NCBI GenBank assembly: GCA_033065855.1
Contig: JAVXUO010000911.1
Location: 310,001 to 374,000, forward strand
Direction: 5' to 3'
Source: Escallonia rubra
Taxonomy: Eukaryota > Streptophyta > Magnoliopsida > Escalloniales > Escalloniaceae
Length of the DNA: 64,000 nucleotides
In this document: positions 30,894 through 42,480 of the stretch, one piece after another
Layout: each line of letters opens with the position of its first letter
How positions within the stretch are numbered: position 1 is the first letter of the stretch
Translations under genes and position numbers: made by a program
Notes under the pieces: generated by a model
The model's input: the letters and a program-made list of their open reading frames with translations, nothing else
Database searches by the model: none
Told to the model about the DNA's origin: nothing

Positions 30894-33800
30894 ACTATCG
30901 TCTACCGCAACTACATCCTCGTGGCCCTCATTAGTGCCCGTTCCATCTAGGTAATCACCTGAAAATATTTAAAAGAATGAGCTTAGAGCCCAGTAAGTAC
31001 ATATACCATATCCCTATAATAGGTTTTTGGGATTCATAAAAACATGCCATGGTTTTTTTGTTTTAAAGCTGGTAACAAATTCATAGAGAATACTATACAA
31101 ATATATACTTTATAAAAGCAAATCATGCTTCATGAGAACTCTTCCAAACCGAATGCATAACAACAGTGATTAAACTTCAAGTGAAATTCTAACTCTTTTC
31201 ACGGTGTGATGTGGTCAGCGTATGGTCCCACTGACTAGGACTCGGAATCCCTCTTCCGCCTGGGATAAACAATATTGTGGACACAAGGGCGAACCACGAT
31301 GCAACAATACTATGCGTCAACGTATGGTCATGTTGACTAGGACTCGGAATCCACTTTCCATCGTGGATATGGGGCACATCAACCAATATTAACCTCTCAA
31401 CACCATATCACAATTCACACAGAGTTCTCAAAACAACACAACGCGTACCATGGCAATTTTAATTCAATTTCTCGTCAACCAATTTCAGAAAAGCAGAGGT
31501 ATAACAAATACTTTAAAACTATAATTTGGTAAAGTCACGTGTACATACACATATATATTGGAAAATAGTTTGTACCAAGGAACATGGCAGGAGTACTTAC
31601 CTGAATAGCTAAACAGTTCTTTCTCCCAAGTCTGCCCTAGCTCTTGTCTATCAGAACCTAACAATAAATCATCCGGATGTTATTCATTGATGTTAAATCA
31701 TGCCTAGGTGCTAAATTTTCCTAAGTGAGAGAAATTACCAAATTACTCTCGATAGCTAACACACCATTTCACACCTAGAAATAACCCAAAACATCCTTTT
31801 TTAAACAAGGGTCAAATACACATTAGTACCCTGAAACTACCACAAAGTCTCACTTGAGGGTCTTAAAGTTTAATTTTTACACATAAGGGCCTGTAAATCC
31901 AAAATTGCAACAAGTAAGGGCATCCGTCCAAATTCCTAACAATTCAGCCTTTTCCGTTATGAGTAATTTTGGGATTCCATATTTGAAAAATCTCCTTGGG
32001 GCTGAAAAAATAATAATAATAAAATTGAAGAGAAAACACAGGGCTGAACCCGCCAACGGGAACCCGCCTGCTCTGCCCGACCCGCGCATGAACCGCCCGT
32101 GCATTTCTTCCTTTAACGAAGCCAGTATCCATCCTAGACCCGTAACCCAACCCATCCACCCGACCCGTACACTGCCCCTCTCTCCATCTCTGAACCCTAA
32201 TCCAAAAAAGCCCTAATATCTCTTCTCTGCGCCGCACCCCTTGGCGCCGCCGCCGTCGTCCCTACAGCCTCACTGCCGCGCCTCCCCATCTTCGGCCCCA
32301 AGCCCCGTCGCCCTTCACCGGTTGCCGCTCTCTTCACCGAAAGCTCCCCACACATAACACCTAAACTGGCCCCTCTTAAACCCGCCAATCGTCGCCCCTT
32401 CCCCCGCCACCACCCGCTTCGGCCACCGCCTTCTTCCCTGGGCATCATCAATTGACGCCACACACACTGGCACACACTCAAACCGTCCCATAGTCCCGCA
32501 TCGCCCACCACACACACCAATCACCACCATTTCTAGCCACCACCCATTTTCCCGGTCACCGCCCTCTTCCACCCCAAATTTCTTTGGCCGCCATGCCGCC
32601 ACCATCGCAACCTAAACCCCTACGCCCCACCATCCTTCACTCCTCCGAACACCTTCAACAGGCAGATCCGGTGACGGTAGTGATTAGTAGGGATGGTGAT
32701 GAAAGTATTGTTAGTAAGGATGGTGATGACAGTATAAATTTGTTCGGACAAAATTACCCCTGACGGAAAAGGCTGGATCGTTAGGAATTTGGACGGATGT
32801 ACTTACTTGTTGCAAATTTGGAGTTACAGGCCCTTATGTGTAAAAATTAAACTTTAAGACCCTCAAGTGAGACTTTGTGATAGTTTCAGGGTACTAATGT
32901 GTATTTGACCCTTTAAACAACTAAGTGGATTTTTTGGACAAAAATGGCCTTTCTCGGAATTCTCCGCCTGGATCCCTAAACCGCTCCTTAAATTGAACGC
33001 CAAGGTTCCTCTTTCAAAATATATTCAAATGGCACAGAAATGCCATGAAATTTCATACACTCAAGCATCTCAGTATGTTTAGATTACTGTAAAAGTTTTG
33101 GCTTAAAATAATTTTTTTTACTATATCAAATAATTCAAAAGCCTATTTTCAAAATAAGATCATTTGAGGCCCATCACAAGCCTAGAAAAATCCCATAAAA
33201 TTCTACATCAAAGGTTTCACAGAAATAAGGGAGTTTTATTTTGTACTTTGCCCAAATATGCTTAGAAATGGCTTAAAAGTTTTGGGCAATGGACTAATCT
33301 GTAATTCTAGAAACAACATTTTTCAGCAAATCCTAGTTTTGTAGATTGACCATTTTGAGGAAGAAAAATAATGAATCTTAGAAAAATCAAAACTGAAAAG
33401 TTAATTAAGACTTGCTGAGGTTTTCAGAAACATAAGGGTCACAAAAATCCAACGAGTAATGGCTTTTCCATAGCAAATCTAAGTGGCTGATAAACACAAC
33501 ACATCTCTGTGCAGACCAGTTTTGTTCAATGGTTATTTTGGAGCCAAAATACTATGAATCTTAGAAAACTCAAAACTAGTAGGTTAAAGACAATTTTCTT
33601 AGGTTTCTATAAATATATTTTTTGCAAAAAAAACCCCATGAGTAATAAATTTTCTATGAAACATTTAAATGGCTACTAGAAACTAAAAAAATTCTAGACT
33701 TCTACAGTGAATTGATTTTGAGGTCATTTTTCAATGTGCAAACGTGAGACTCTGAGAAAATGCAAAAGTAATAAGTTAAAGGAAACATAATGAAGTTTTC

Positions 33801-34298
33801 AGAAACTATAAAATCATCTCAATCGGATTTGAAATAAAGGAGATATGATAAAAACCCTAACTCACTCTTATGCTGCTCTACAGCAGTCTTCTTCTCAAAC
33901 ACCCACATCAATGCACATACAAAAGCTAACAATTTCACGCCAAAAACATATATAAAACATCCAAATTAGTGGGGAGGGAGAGTTTAGGAATTTTATTACC
34001 TTGAATTTCCCCTTGCCCTTGCCTTGTTTCTTCTCTCTCTTTCTCTCTTCCTCTCTAGACTTCACGTAAAGGGGGTGCCCTATGTTGGAATAATTCTAAA
34101 ATCCCCCCACACTTAGCTATTGTTCTCATTTCACCCACACTCTCATAAAAGACCATAATTAATTCTTGATTAATGTTTAAAATAAAGTTTTTGTCGACTA
34201 GGACTCCAATTAATGTATATTACCACAACCACTGCTAAAGAATTAATTAAAATTCTAGGATTCACCGTAAACCATATTCTAGGTGTGGGGGCATTACA
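30894..34298 (+). mobile_element. 5'-truncated LTR of the TGTCACGACCC family
   Basis: It is collinear with 7170-9693 over most of its length and ends in the same kind of terminus (GGGGGCATTACA). About 330 bp of the left end seen at 6839 is missing, so no TG start or clean target duplication is visible. It interrupts the gypsy RNase H block, which resumes at 34299. A MULE (31809-32911) is nested in it. Confidence 0.7.
31809..32911. mobile_element. Non-autonomous Mutator-like element (MULE-2), Pack-MULE-like
   Basis: Inverted repeats of about 150 bp begin GGGTCAAATACACATTAG. A perfect 9-bp target duplication TTTAAACAA is at 31800-31808 and 32912-32920. The interior (about 32040-32660) is strikingly GC-rich with CCGCCGCC and proline/arginine-coding-like composition, unlike its AT-rich surroundings. 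That is the look of captured 5' gene sequence, though no donor gene is identifiable. The family differs from MULE-1. Confidence 0.9.
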
Positions 34299-35250
34299 CT
34301 CTTCATCTTAGATTCAAAGCTTTGAACATTGAAACTGAGTATGAGGCCTTAATTGCCATAATGCAACTCGCCAAGGCTATGGGCGCACAGTTGCTAAAAG
34401 CCTTCAGCTATACGAGGCACAAGACCCAAAGTTGGCAACATATCTAAGGAAAGCCTAGGCATGAATGAAAAATTCAATCAATTCACCACCCAGCATATCC
34501 GTCGCGCAGAGAATACTCAAGCATATACCCATCCAGGTTAGCCTCTCTTTTGATTTACAGCGCACAGTTTACTTGAAGTTGCTTCATAAGCCTAGTATCA
34601 AGGAGTCAGCTATCATGGACGTAACATTCCAACCAAGTTAGATTAGCCTAATTAATTCAATCTAGAGAATGGTACTTTTTCCCAGGACAAGGCCGAGGCA
34701 TTGAAACTTTAGCTAGCGCTTCTCGATACTCCATTGTCTTTCACTCTTCCTAATTTGCAATATCTCGCTCCAGAAGGAGCTAAGCACGCCTTATGCAAAG
34801 TGCATTGTGGTCAATACTGGGGAAAAATAAGAACTGGAATATAATTAAGGTATTGCGCCAAGGCGATTATTGGTCTAGTATCCATGAAGACGCTTCAGAG
34901 TTTCCTAAGTGTTATGATAAATGCGATCAGTTCGCTCCTATACATAATCAAGTTGCGACCACAATTATAACCATTGTTATAGGACAACGACAATTTGTAA
35001 TAAGCACAATCGACTATTTCACCAAGTGGATTAAAAATGAGGCCTTGGAGATTTCTTCTGGCACTCTGTTACTTGTCACTTTGGCATTCCTCGAATTATA
35101 TTGACAAACAAGGGGCACTCCTACTTTTCAACAATTTTGTTCCAATCCTTCTATTGAGCATCGCTTCACTTCAGTCACTCACCCTAAATCCAATGGATAG
35201 ACGAAGATCACCAGTCACACTTTATTACAAGGAAAAAGGAAGAAGTTAAT
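34299..35250 (+). pseudogene. Gypsy RNase H end and integrase remnant
   Basis: 34310-34420 encodes LRFKALNIETEYEALIAIMQ and AKAMGAQLLKAF, the end of the RNase H-like block. 34840-34960 holds GDYWSSIHEDA and a CYDKCDQFAPIHNQ segment from the integrase zinc-binding region. ISTIDYFTKWIKNEALEI near 35000-35050 starts the integrase core, and decayed THPQTNGQ-type and TLLQGKRKK-like ends reach 35250. No 3' LTR was found; LINE-derived sequence follows. Confidence 0.8.
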
Positions 35251-35559
35251 TCAGTCAAAAGCCTATAATTTCATGATGTTAAGAAGAAGAAGTTAATCCA
35301 ATGGATAGCTGTCATGATGTTAAGTAAAACTACGACAAAGTATTTGGACGCCTAGGAGAAGGTTTAAGAGTACTGTTAAAAATTCATGAGCAAGTAAGAC
35401 AAATATTTTTCTCCCTATACAATACTGATCCAAGTTGTAAATTAATTCCTGATTTTTTGCGAGTTGGATTAGGTTGATAATGCAATGTGTTACCACAGTC
35501 TCAAACTCGTATCTACTCTCTCCATCTCTTTTCATGTTGTGTGCGGAAGCATTATATGT

Positions 35560-36660
35560 AGCTTTCCATGATGGAATGGATTCTGCGAGTTGTGTGGTTT
35601 AGCTATCTCTCGGCATTCTCCTCCCATTTCAGTGGATGACAGTTTTCTTTTCTATCATCTTTCTCATGACTCTGGCCAGTTTCTTGGATGCACTCTAGTG
35701 GCCTACAGTCAATAATCAGGCCAAGTGAGCAGTTATGGTAAATCAACCCTTAATCTTAGCATGAACAATCATTGAAACTTCCTTAACTGTAGGATGCATG
35801 GCAGATCTCATGGTGTTGGAGGAGTATTCTTTGCGGCAGGGAGATTTTATTTCAGGGAGTATGTTTCCAAGTCACAGTCAAATCCTTCTTCAGGTTGTGG
35901 GGCATGAATTGGGTGCCTAGATTCTCTGCTTACTCTATTGCTCATCTAAAATCATGTACTACGGAGCAGTGAAAATCGTAATATGCTCTGGATAGTCAGA
36001 AGCGTTGGTTGGTACATTAATTAGCAATACATCTTCCTACACCTGTCGTACAGACCATTTGTGGACTGTGTTTGTCCAGTTATGGTTATCCGGAGCAATC
36101 GCGCTGGATGCCCATGAAACATGGAAAATTTAGTGTAAATTCTGCATATCGACTTCTGGAGTCAGAAGGTTGACAAGCACTTACATTTCCTATTATTTCA
36201 TTAGCTGCATGACAACTCATGTGGAAGCTGAAGCTTCCTCAAAAGATCCTTGGCAATTTATTTGGACTGCATTCCAACTCGGGCAGTGTTGGATGGTAGA
36301 ATCCTACTTAATAATGCATCTTGACCTTTATGTCTTGATGAACCCAAGATTGCCTCCTATCTGTTCTTATAACGTGAGGTTGTTAAAGCGGTGTGGTTTG
36401 GTGGGCATCTTGGATTAACTTTTAATCCACTGTATTCATCACTTTCAATTTGGTCGGTGGCTAGCTGCTTAAACCGTTGTTAATCAGGCTACTCTCTCCC
36501 AGGCCTTCAATTGTATTACTTGCACACTGTGGTGCATATGGATTGCGAGGAATCAGATGGTGTTACACGGCTTCAGTTTTTGCTCTGTTAATGTTATTGG
36601 TCACATTTGTCGTCTTTGGAGCTCAAATCTCGGTGCCTTTGAAAGAGGCTCGAGTGTAAA
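35560..36660 (+). pseudogene. LINE (L1-type) remnant: RT end and zinc-binding domain
   Basis: Broken frames show VDDSFLFYHLSHDSG and SGQVSSYGKSTLNLS, from the end of an L1 reverse transcriptase (normally FADD...SGQ.VN..KS). Next is RAGCP/WMPMKHGKFSVNSAYR near 36100-36150, the RT zinc-binding (zf-RVT) block. Then LWKLKLPQK-like, TRAVLDGRILL, CLDEPKIASYLF and EVVKAVWFGGHLGLTF near 36390-36420 continue the same domain. It is a decayed non-LTR element on the plus strand, following the gypsy relic. Confidence 0.75.
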
Positions 36661-38160
36661 GGATCCCTGATGCCAAGGAGAAGGCATGGGTGCAAAACAG
36701 GAGGGTGTTGCATCCATTACAAACAACCCAATGACTCCTGCCACTCCCCTATATCGGGTGCTTGGCAAGCTTCTTTACATTTAGTATGGTTTGGGTTCCA
36801 GACTAATCTCGAGGGATCAAGATCCTCTGTTGTACAGTAAAGGTATTGTACCAATAAAATGCCGCTAAATATTTTTTAGCGGCGACAAAAAATTGTCATT
36901 ATAAATTTTTGTAACAGCGACAAAATACTTTCAATGACAATCTTTTGTCGCTAAATGTGTTGTACAGCATAAGATGTTCATCCAATCTGGAGTGAGTATC
37001 GGTATGGAGGTAGTTAATGAGGCAGGGTCACGTTGGGTTCATTAGCATGTTCAGTCGCTTGTAGTGATCGTTCACTTACCTCTGTGCTGGCTCTTTGCGG
37101 TATTCTACTTGCTCTTTATTATACGGTATTTGGGGCTTTAAATAAATAATGGTTTTTTATTATAAGTTATTCACTAATGATCTTTCCTTGTGAACGCAAC
37201 TATTAGGGTTCTACAGTAGGCTCTCTATTCTTTTTGACTTATACTACGGGTTGGATGTTGCCAAGTGTTGTTCTATAAGCAGGGCTAAGCAACTTATGGC
37301 TGAATCCTGAAGGTTAACTTGTTTTTTTTTGGTAATATGAAGGTTAACTTGTTGTGCGGAACAAAGTCATATACCGGGTTACATGGACTAGATTGCTCTG
37401 TGAGATTAAGTTATTTCGCGACCTTGGCTGTTATGGATAGAGACGGTGCCTCTTGTTAGGTGCTTGTGCGTATGTGAGGATTGTGGTGTCATATTTTGGC
37501 AGATTGACGATGTTTTCTTCCTTTTTTCTGGGGTTTGAATAGTCGAATTACATTAGTATCAAATGTAAATACATAATCCGGTCTTATGACTGACTGAAAA
37601 CAAGACAAAGAACAAATTGGCTGCAAAACCTAAAACAAATATAATTGACTTTTCTTCATTCTGTTCCTTCTTCTTCTTCTTCCTCTTCTTCCTTTTATTC
37701 TTCCCCAACAACCGAAAGGAAGATAGTATCAACCAAAAAGCAGCCTCTGTAACAAAGCCGTAAAGTGGTTTAAAGACTTGAAAGAATGGGACAAACGTCC
37801 AAAGATCCTCCCAAAAGGAAGAGTGATCGCCAACCCCATGCCAGCTTTTATGGTTACATGATCAAAGCAACAAGCACATAATTGGAGGACATACACCACT
37901 CTCGACTTTGTTGGAGCAAACGGCAAAATGTAAGAAAAAGGAAGAGAACAAGCAAATTACAAGTATTACGAGTAACTAAAACTGTTATTTCTCCAATTAG
38001 TTGACCAAAAAGGTGGCTAGCTGACTACTATGATGAGGATCAAAGGATGTGCATCACATAATATGATTTCATTTCATGCAACCAAATACATCACATTGTG
38101 GAAGCACAAACTACAAATCCAAGATTTGAGCCATTCTTGAGAGAGGAATAGTCATTGGCA
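36660..38160. other. Region without supported gene
   Basis: It contains a small cluster of CGCTAAAT/TAGCG motifs (36860-36955) that may be a tiny MITE, a TTCTTCTTCT tract near 37670, and otherwise unassigned AT-rich sequence. RPL9-like homology to copies 1 and 2 starts near 38178. Confidence 0.4.
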
Positions 38161-38436
38161 GTGCATACAAGCCCAAGATCCATTTAAACAAGCAAATATT
38201 AAAAGCAGCATCAGACATTGAGAGAAACAACATACAACCAAGAAAATACAGTGGGCAATTTGTTGTCCGACTAACCAAACAAACGTCTCTCATTGCAAAC
38301 CAAACGTTTCAAAAGTCAAGAGCACAAAACTGTAAGATTTGAGTTCAAGCAAGATTATAGATGGTGACCGAATAAACTGGTAAATAAAGAGAGAACTATT
38401 CCAAGCTAGAAACCAAGCACCAGATGCACCTAATAC

Positions 38437-41130
38437 TCATTCTTCTTCCCTAATTGTTCCCTTCTCGCTGACATAGATACCATCCAAGAACTTCCGAATA
38501 TCTTTGTTCTTAACATGACATTTCTGCACAAAGAAAGATAACAGTCTCAGCAAGTGTAGGGACGAGGATATTCTAGAGGTGATAACTCCATGAATGACAG
38601 AGAGAGGAGGGAGTTTACCTGGTTAATCAGGGCAGCAGATCGAGAAACAAGTTCAATGTCATTTCCATCCAAAACAAGCTCATCCTTGACCTTTTCAGAG
38701 CGGAGAATCGAAACTCCATCAAGCATTTGCACTTTCCTCACCTAAAGCAGAAACCAAAAAACACACTTCTATTCAGACCCCACTTAGAAGGCTCAGTTAG
38801 TCCAACTACAAGTGATGAGTTATGCAAGCAATCTTTTTTACTTCTTGTTCGCACATGCCTGACAATTCACTGGAGGATTAGTTAGACCTTTGAACTTGTT
38901 ACCGAAAAAACAATCAAGAAAGAGAAGAAAAGACTTCGTAGAAAGTACGAAAGCGAGAAATCCCAATGTATCTATAAATGCTTCGAACGACAAGCTGAAC
39001 AGAAATGTTCACCAATGGAGAACAGGAAAAAAAATGCATAATTTAAACATTCATCTTAACAGAAAACTGCCATATCTAAATTTTAAATTTCTTTTTAACA
39101 CAACCTACAAATCAAGCTGCCTTAAGTGGAGTAAGTTGATGTACTAATCTCTTGTCAACTGAAACAACTGAAGGGCATCAACACAAGTTTACAGTGTGCC
39201 TCTGAAAAATATCTAAAATACCCTCGAATGAAGCTACGCTCTCAGGCAAACTAAACCCAGCTGTGCTAAGCATAAAACTAGACTCTAGCAATTTATTACA
39301 TATATGCCATTGATTTATGTTCCTTGCATACTTTTTCTACTTCTTACTCTATTTTGGTTACATCTTAAGAGGGGCTTTACTAGCATTTATGTAGAGTGGC
39401 AGGAAAGCCTTGTTTTCCTACTCAAGCACAATAGTTAATGTGCACAATTACATGTATAAACTAGTGCAGCTCAAATAAACCTAAGCACGCTAAGCGGAAA
39501 CAAACACGTTCACGTACAGAATCACAGAACGCAACCAAGTTTTCACGGTCAAAGTGATCAGTCCTAGAGAACCCGAGATTCTACTGTTACATCTTAGAAG
39601 AGGATTTACTCCCATTCAAGTAGAGAAAAAGCTATTTACTAGCACACCAAGAAGAACTCAAACCCCACTATACTAGACTTGGGCAGTTACATGTTCAACT
39701 AGACAAAATGAACAAGTTCACCTTCCAGACTGCAAGCATGAAACATCCAGAATGCAACTACATTAGAAGTGCTAATAAGGTTCACTCGAAATAAACAAGG
39801 ATCGCCACTAAGAATATAGAACACCAAAAATATCAGCTCCAATGCAGAACGCAACATGCACTTCGCCATTTTCATAGTATGCCTAGATGCACAATCTTTA
39901 CATTATAACCCAAACAAAAGTATCATTTGAAATTGATAAGCTGATTATATACGAGATGAGACCAGTGAACTGTGTACGATATGACTAATACAGCATATCA
40001 TAACAGAACTACAGTTAAGGAAGCTTTGAAACAAATGCGAGGGAATCGGGCAAAAATAAGGAATAAAGAGCACAGCCCTAAACACCCAAATACTCAATCA
40101 CTAAATCAAACCAGAACTGCAAGGGTACCAGATACTGGATCCCATTCTTCACCCCAGCACACTTCAACTTTAGATCAGAGTTCCAAGCAACAAAAGATAA
40201 CAAATTCAACGCTTACAAATAACCAACGGTTAATGTGCAAATAGAATGGAAAGAGATGATCAGGGTTTTTGAAAAATAGAGTAGAATTAGCACAAACAAA
40301 GCATACTAACGCGTTAGATTCAAAATCTATCGCAAAAAATCAGGCCAGATTAATTAAAAACAACACGTAACAAGAAAAGGGGTTTAAAAAGTGGACCTTG
40401 TCGCTGATGAATAAATGTCCAAACACAAACTAAGAAGATTATTAGGGATTAAAGAGAGAGATGCAAAGCGCTCCTTGATCTAAAGCAGTCACAACACAAC
40501 ATTTATTTTTCAGATCATAGTTCCAAACAACCTAATATTAAACAAAAGAACCTATATACACCACAATAAAGGTAATACAACAGGCAATGTGCAAATATAA
40601 AGCAAATAGATTATTAGGGTTTTAAGGGGAGCCACTTGATCCAAAACCAATCACGACAAACCAGACAATCAACCACTATAAAACTAGATCATAAAACAAA
40701 CGATAACAAGAAGAGTTGATTCAAGGAAAAGAGAGTGAGAGAATTGGTGGAGAACCTTCTTCTCGCCGAGGAAGTTGCGGATCTCGATAGAATTGGCGGC
40801 GGAGGAGATATTGGCATTGATGGGAAAGTGAGCGTAGACGAAGCGCATCTTGTAGCGGTAGCCCTTGGTGACGCCGGTGATGAGGTTGCCGACGTGGCTG
40901 AGGGCGGTGCGGATGGCGGCGGTGGTCTTGCGGGAGCCGAACCAGGCGTCGACCTTGAGCTTCCTCTGCCCAGTCTCGGCGTCGGTGATGAGCTGGAAGT
41001 CGAGGTTCAGGTGCTTGAAGTCCCGGGTCAACTTCCCCCTCGGACCCTCCACCTCTATCATCTTCGCCTTCACCTTCACCTTCACCCCCTCCGGGATGTC
41101 CATCGTCTCCGATGAAAGGATCGTCTTCAT
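38437..41130 (-). CDS. RPL9: 60S ribosomal protein L9 (uL6), copy 3, 3 exons
   Basis: Exons on the minus strand are 41130-40756, 38741-38619 and 38523-38437 (375, 123, 87 nt), with GT-AG introns in phase 0 and 194 aa in total. Intron 1 is the longest of the three copies (2014 bp). It keeps the family-typical GPRGKL motif and ends [14 protein letters not shown]. Exon 2 has Ile to Leu (SILRSEK) and Glu to Asp (VLDGND) relative to the others. Its promoter has a single TATA segment without the 40-bp duplication of copies 1 and 2, and it lies outside the transposon nest next to the aspartokinase gene. It is therefore the best candidate for the ancestral locus, which is an inference. Confidence 0.95.
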
Positions 41131-41209
41131 CTTCCAAACCCTACTCTATCTCTCTCTCTCGACAATGGAGGGGTGCTGTGTGAAGAGCAGAGGGCAAACT
41201 GAAACCCTA

Positions 41210-41236
41210 GGCGATCGCAAAGAGGCGTTTATATAG
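41210..41236 (-). promoter_or_regulatory. RPL9 copy 3 TATA region
   Basis: TATATAAA on the minus strand at 41228-41235, about 98 bp upstream of the ATG, with a CTAGGGTTT telo-box-like motif at about 41203-41211. There is one copy of the segment that is duplicated in the other two genes. Confidence 0.6.
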
Positions 41237-41239
41237 TGG

Positions 41240-42480
41240 CCTGGTGGGGTAATACTAAAACCCCTAATTTTCGGCCCAGCCCTAGGCCGAGTTGTATGTA
41301 TGGGCTACAAAACGAAAGCTCTATGGGCCTCTCTTCTATTGGTCCAATTCCTTTGCCCTCTTCTCTTTTCGCAACCATTATGCTTTTATGCACTCCAACT
41401 ATTGTCGCTAAAAGGCATAGCACTTGGCTACGTCCGGAGCGCAGAAATTTTGGACATTTCCAATTTGGCAAGAGGCCTTAAAGTAATCAAGCGCAAGCGC
41501 GTAAGTATACTTAGCAACAAATAAAGGTCGCTACATATATCTAGCAACTCTTAATTAGTGATGCTCATTATAGCAATTGTCGCTAAATGTGCCTACAAAA
41601 ATGTCATTTACCGTGTTTATCTCGGCTTTCCGGTACCAGGAAATCCCATGAGATGCGTCATAGACTCATAGTGCTTATGTGCCATCTTCATGTATCCATA
41701 CCCGACATCATAAGGTCCGACGCCATCATCTCCCGTCTCCACGCATCGTGGCCCATGCACCGCATCCTTCTACCACACCTTGTGCATCGCCCCATGCATT
41801 GTGCCACTAGTACCGCATCGTGTCACCGCATCTGTCTCTAGCTTCACCTCACCATTCATGTCTTGCCTATTTAACACTGTGAGCTGAAAAATAAAAAATT
41901 GTAAGTGTAATACCAAGTGTAATTAATCATAATCTATCAATTATCAATTAGCCCGCATTTATCGTGGCACAGGAGCACAACAATGCTTGTGCAAAACGCA
42001 AGTATTAACTAGTAGAAGATAATGTTATACTTTCTAACATTTGGATGCAATAAACTAAATCTTAGCAATATAACAAGATACATATGTAAGCTCCTTTGTT
42101 TCCCTGCCTGCTTTAGCTAGGGTTATTTTAATGGGTCAGTCGTGGGTCCTTGGGGAGGGAGGGGTTAGGGGCATAGGGCCTTGAGAGGACTTGGGGGTTT
42201 GGGGTGGGTAGGGGGTGTTATGAGGTTCTTCGGTCGAATACGGGTACTAAGTTTCGATGATGGAATGGGGTAAGGTGCTTAGGCAGTTGCATTAGCCCCT
42301 TGTTGTGACGGGTCGTCATTCCCAATTTCGAGCCGCACGACGTCATTGGTGTGTGGAAGTGGCGGTGGACGTGTAAATCTTGTGATAAGGAGGACTCCTT
42401 GTTTGGGCTAACATTCCATAGGTTGTCTGCATTGCTCGGCGTCTTGTGGGTTTTTTGTTTATAATTGTAATAGTTAATAA
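41240..42480. other. Intergenic region, no supported gene
   Basis: It holds scattered TGTCGCTAAA motifs (41404, 41579) suggestive of a small transposon remnant, a CATCG/CATGCACC-rich stretch (41640-41840) and a G-rich stretch (42140-42215). No conserved coding sequence was seen. Confidence 0.4.

Noticed and set aside
32197-32605. Minus-strand open frames of about 100 codons in MULE-2
   Set aside because: They arise from GC-rich composition with few stops and have no conserved motif.
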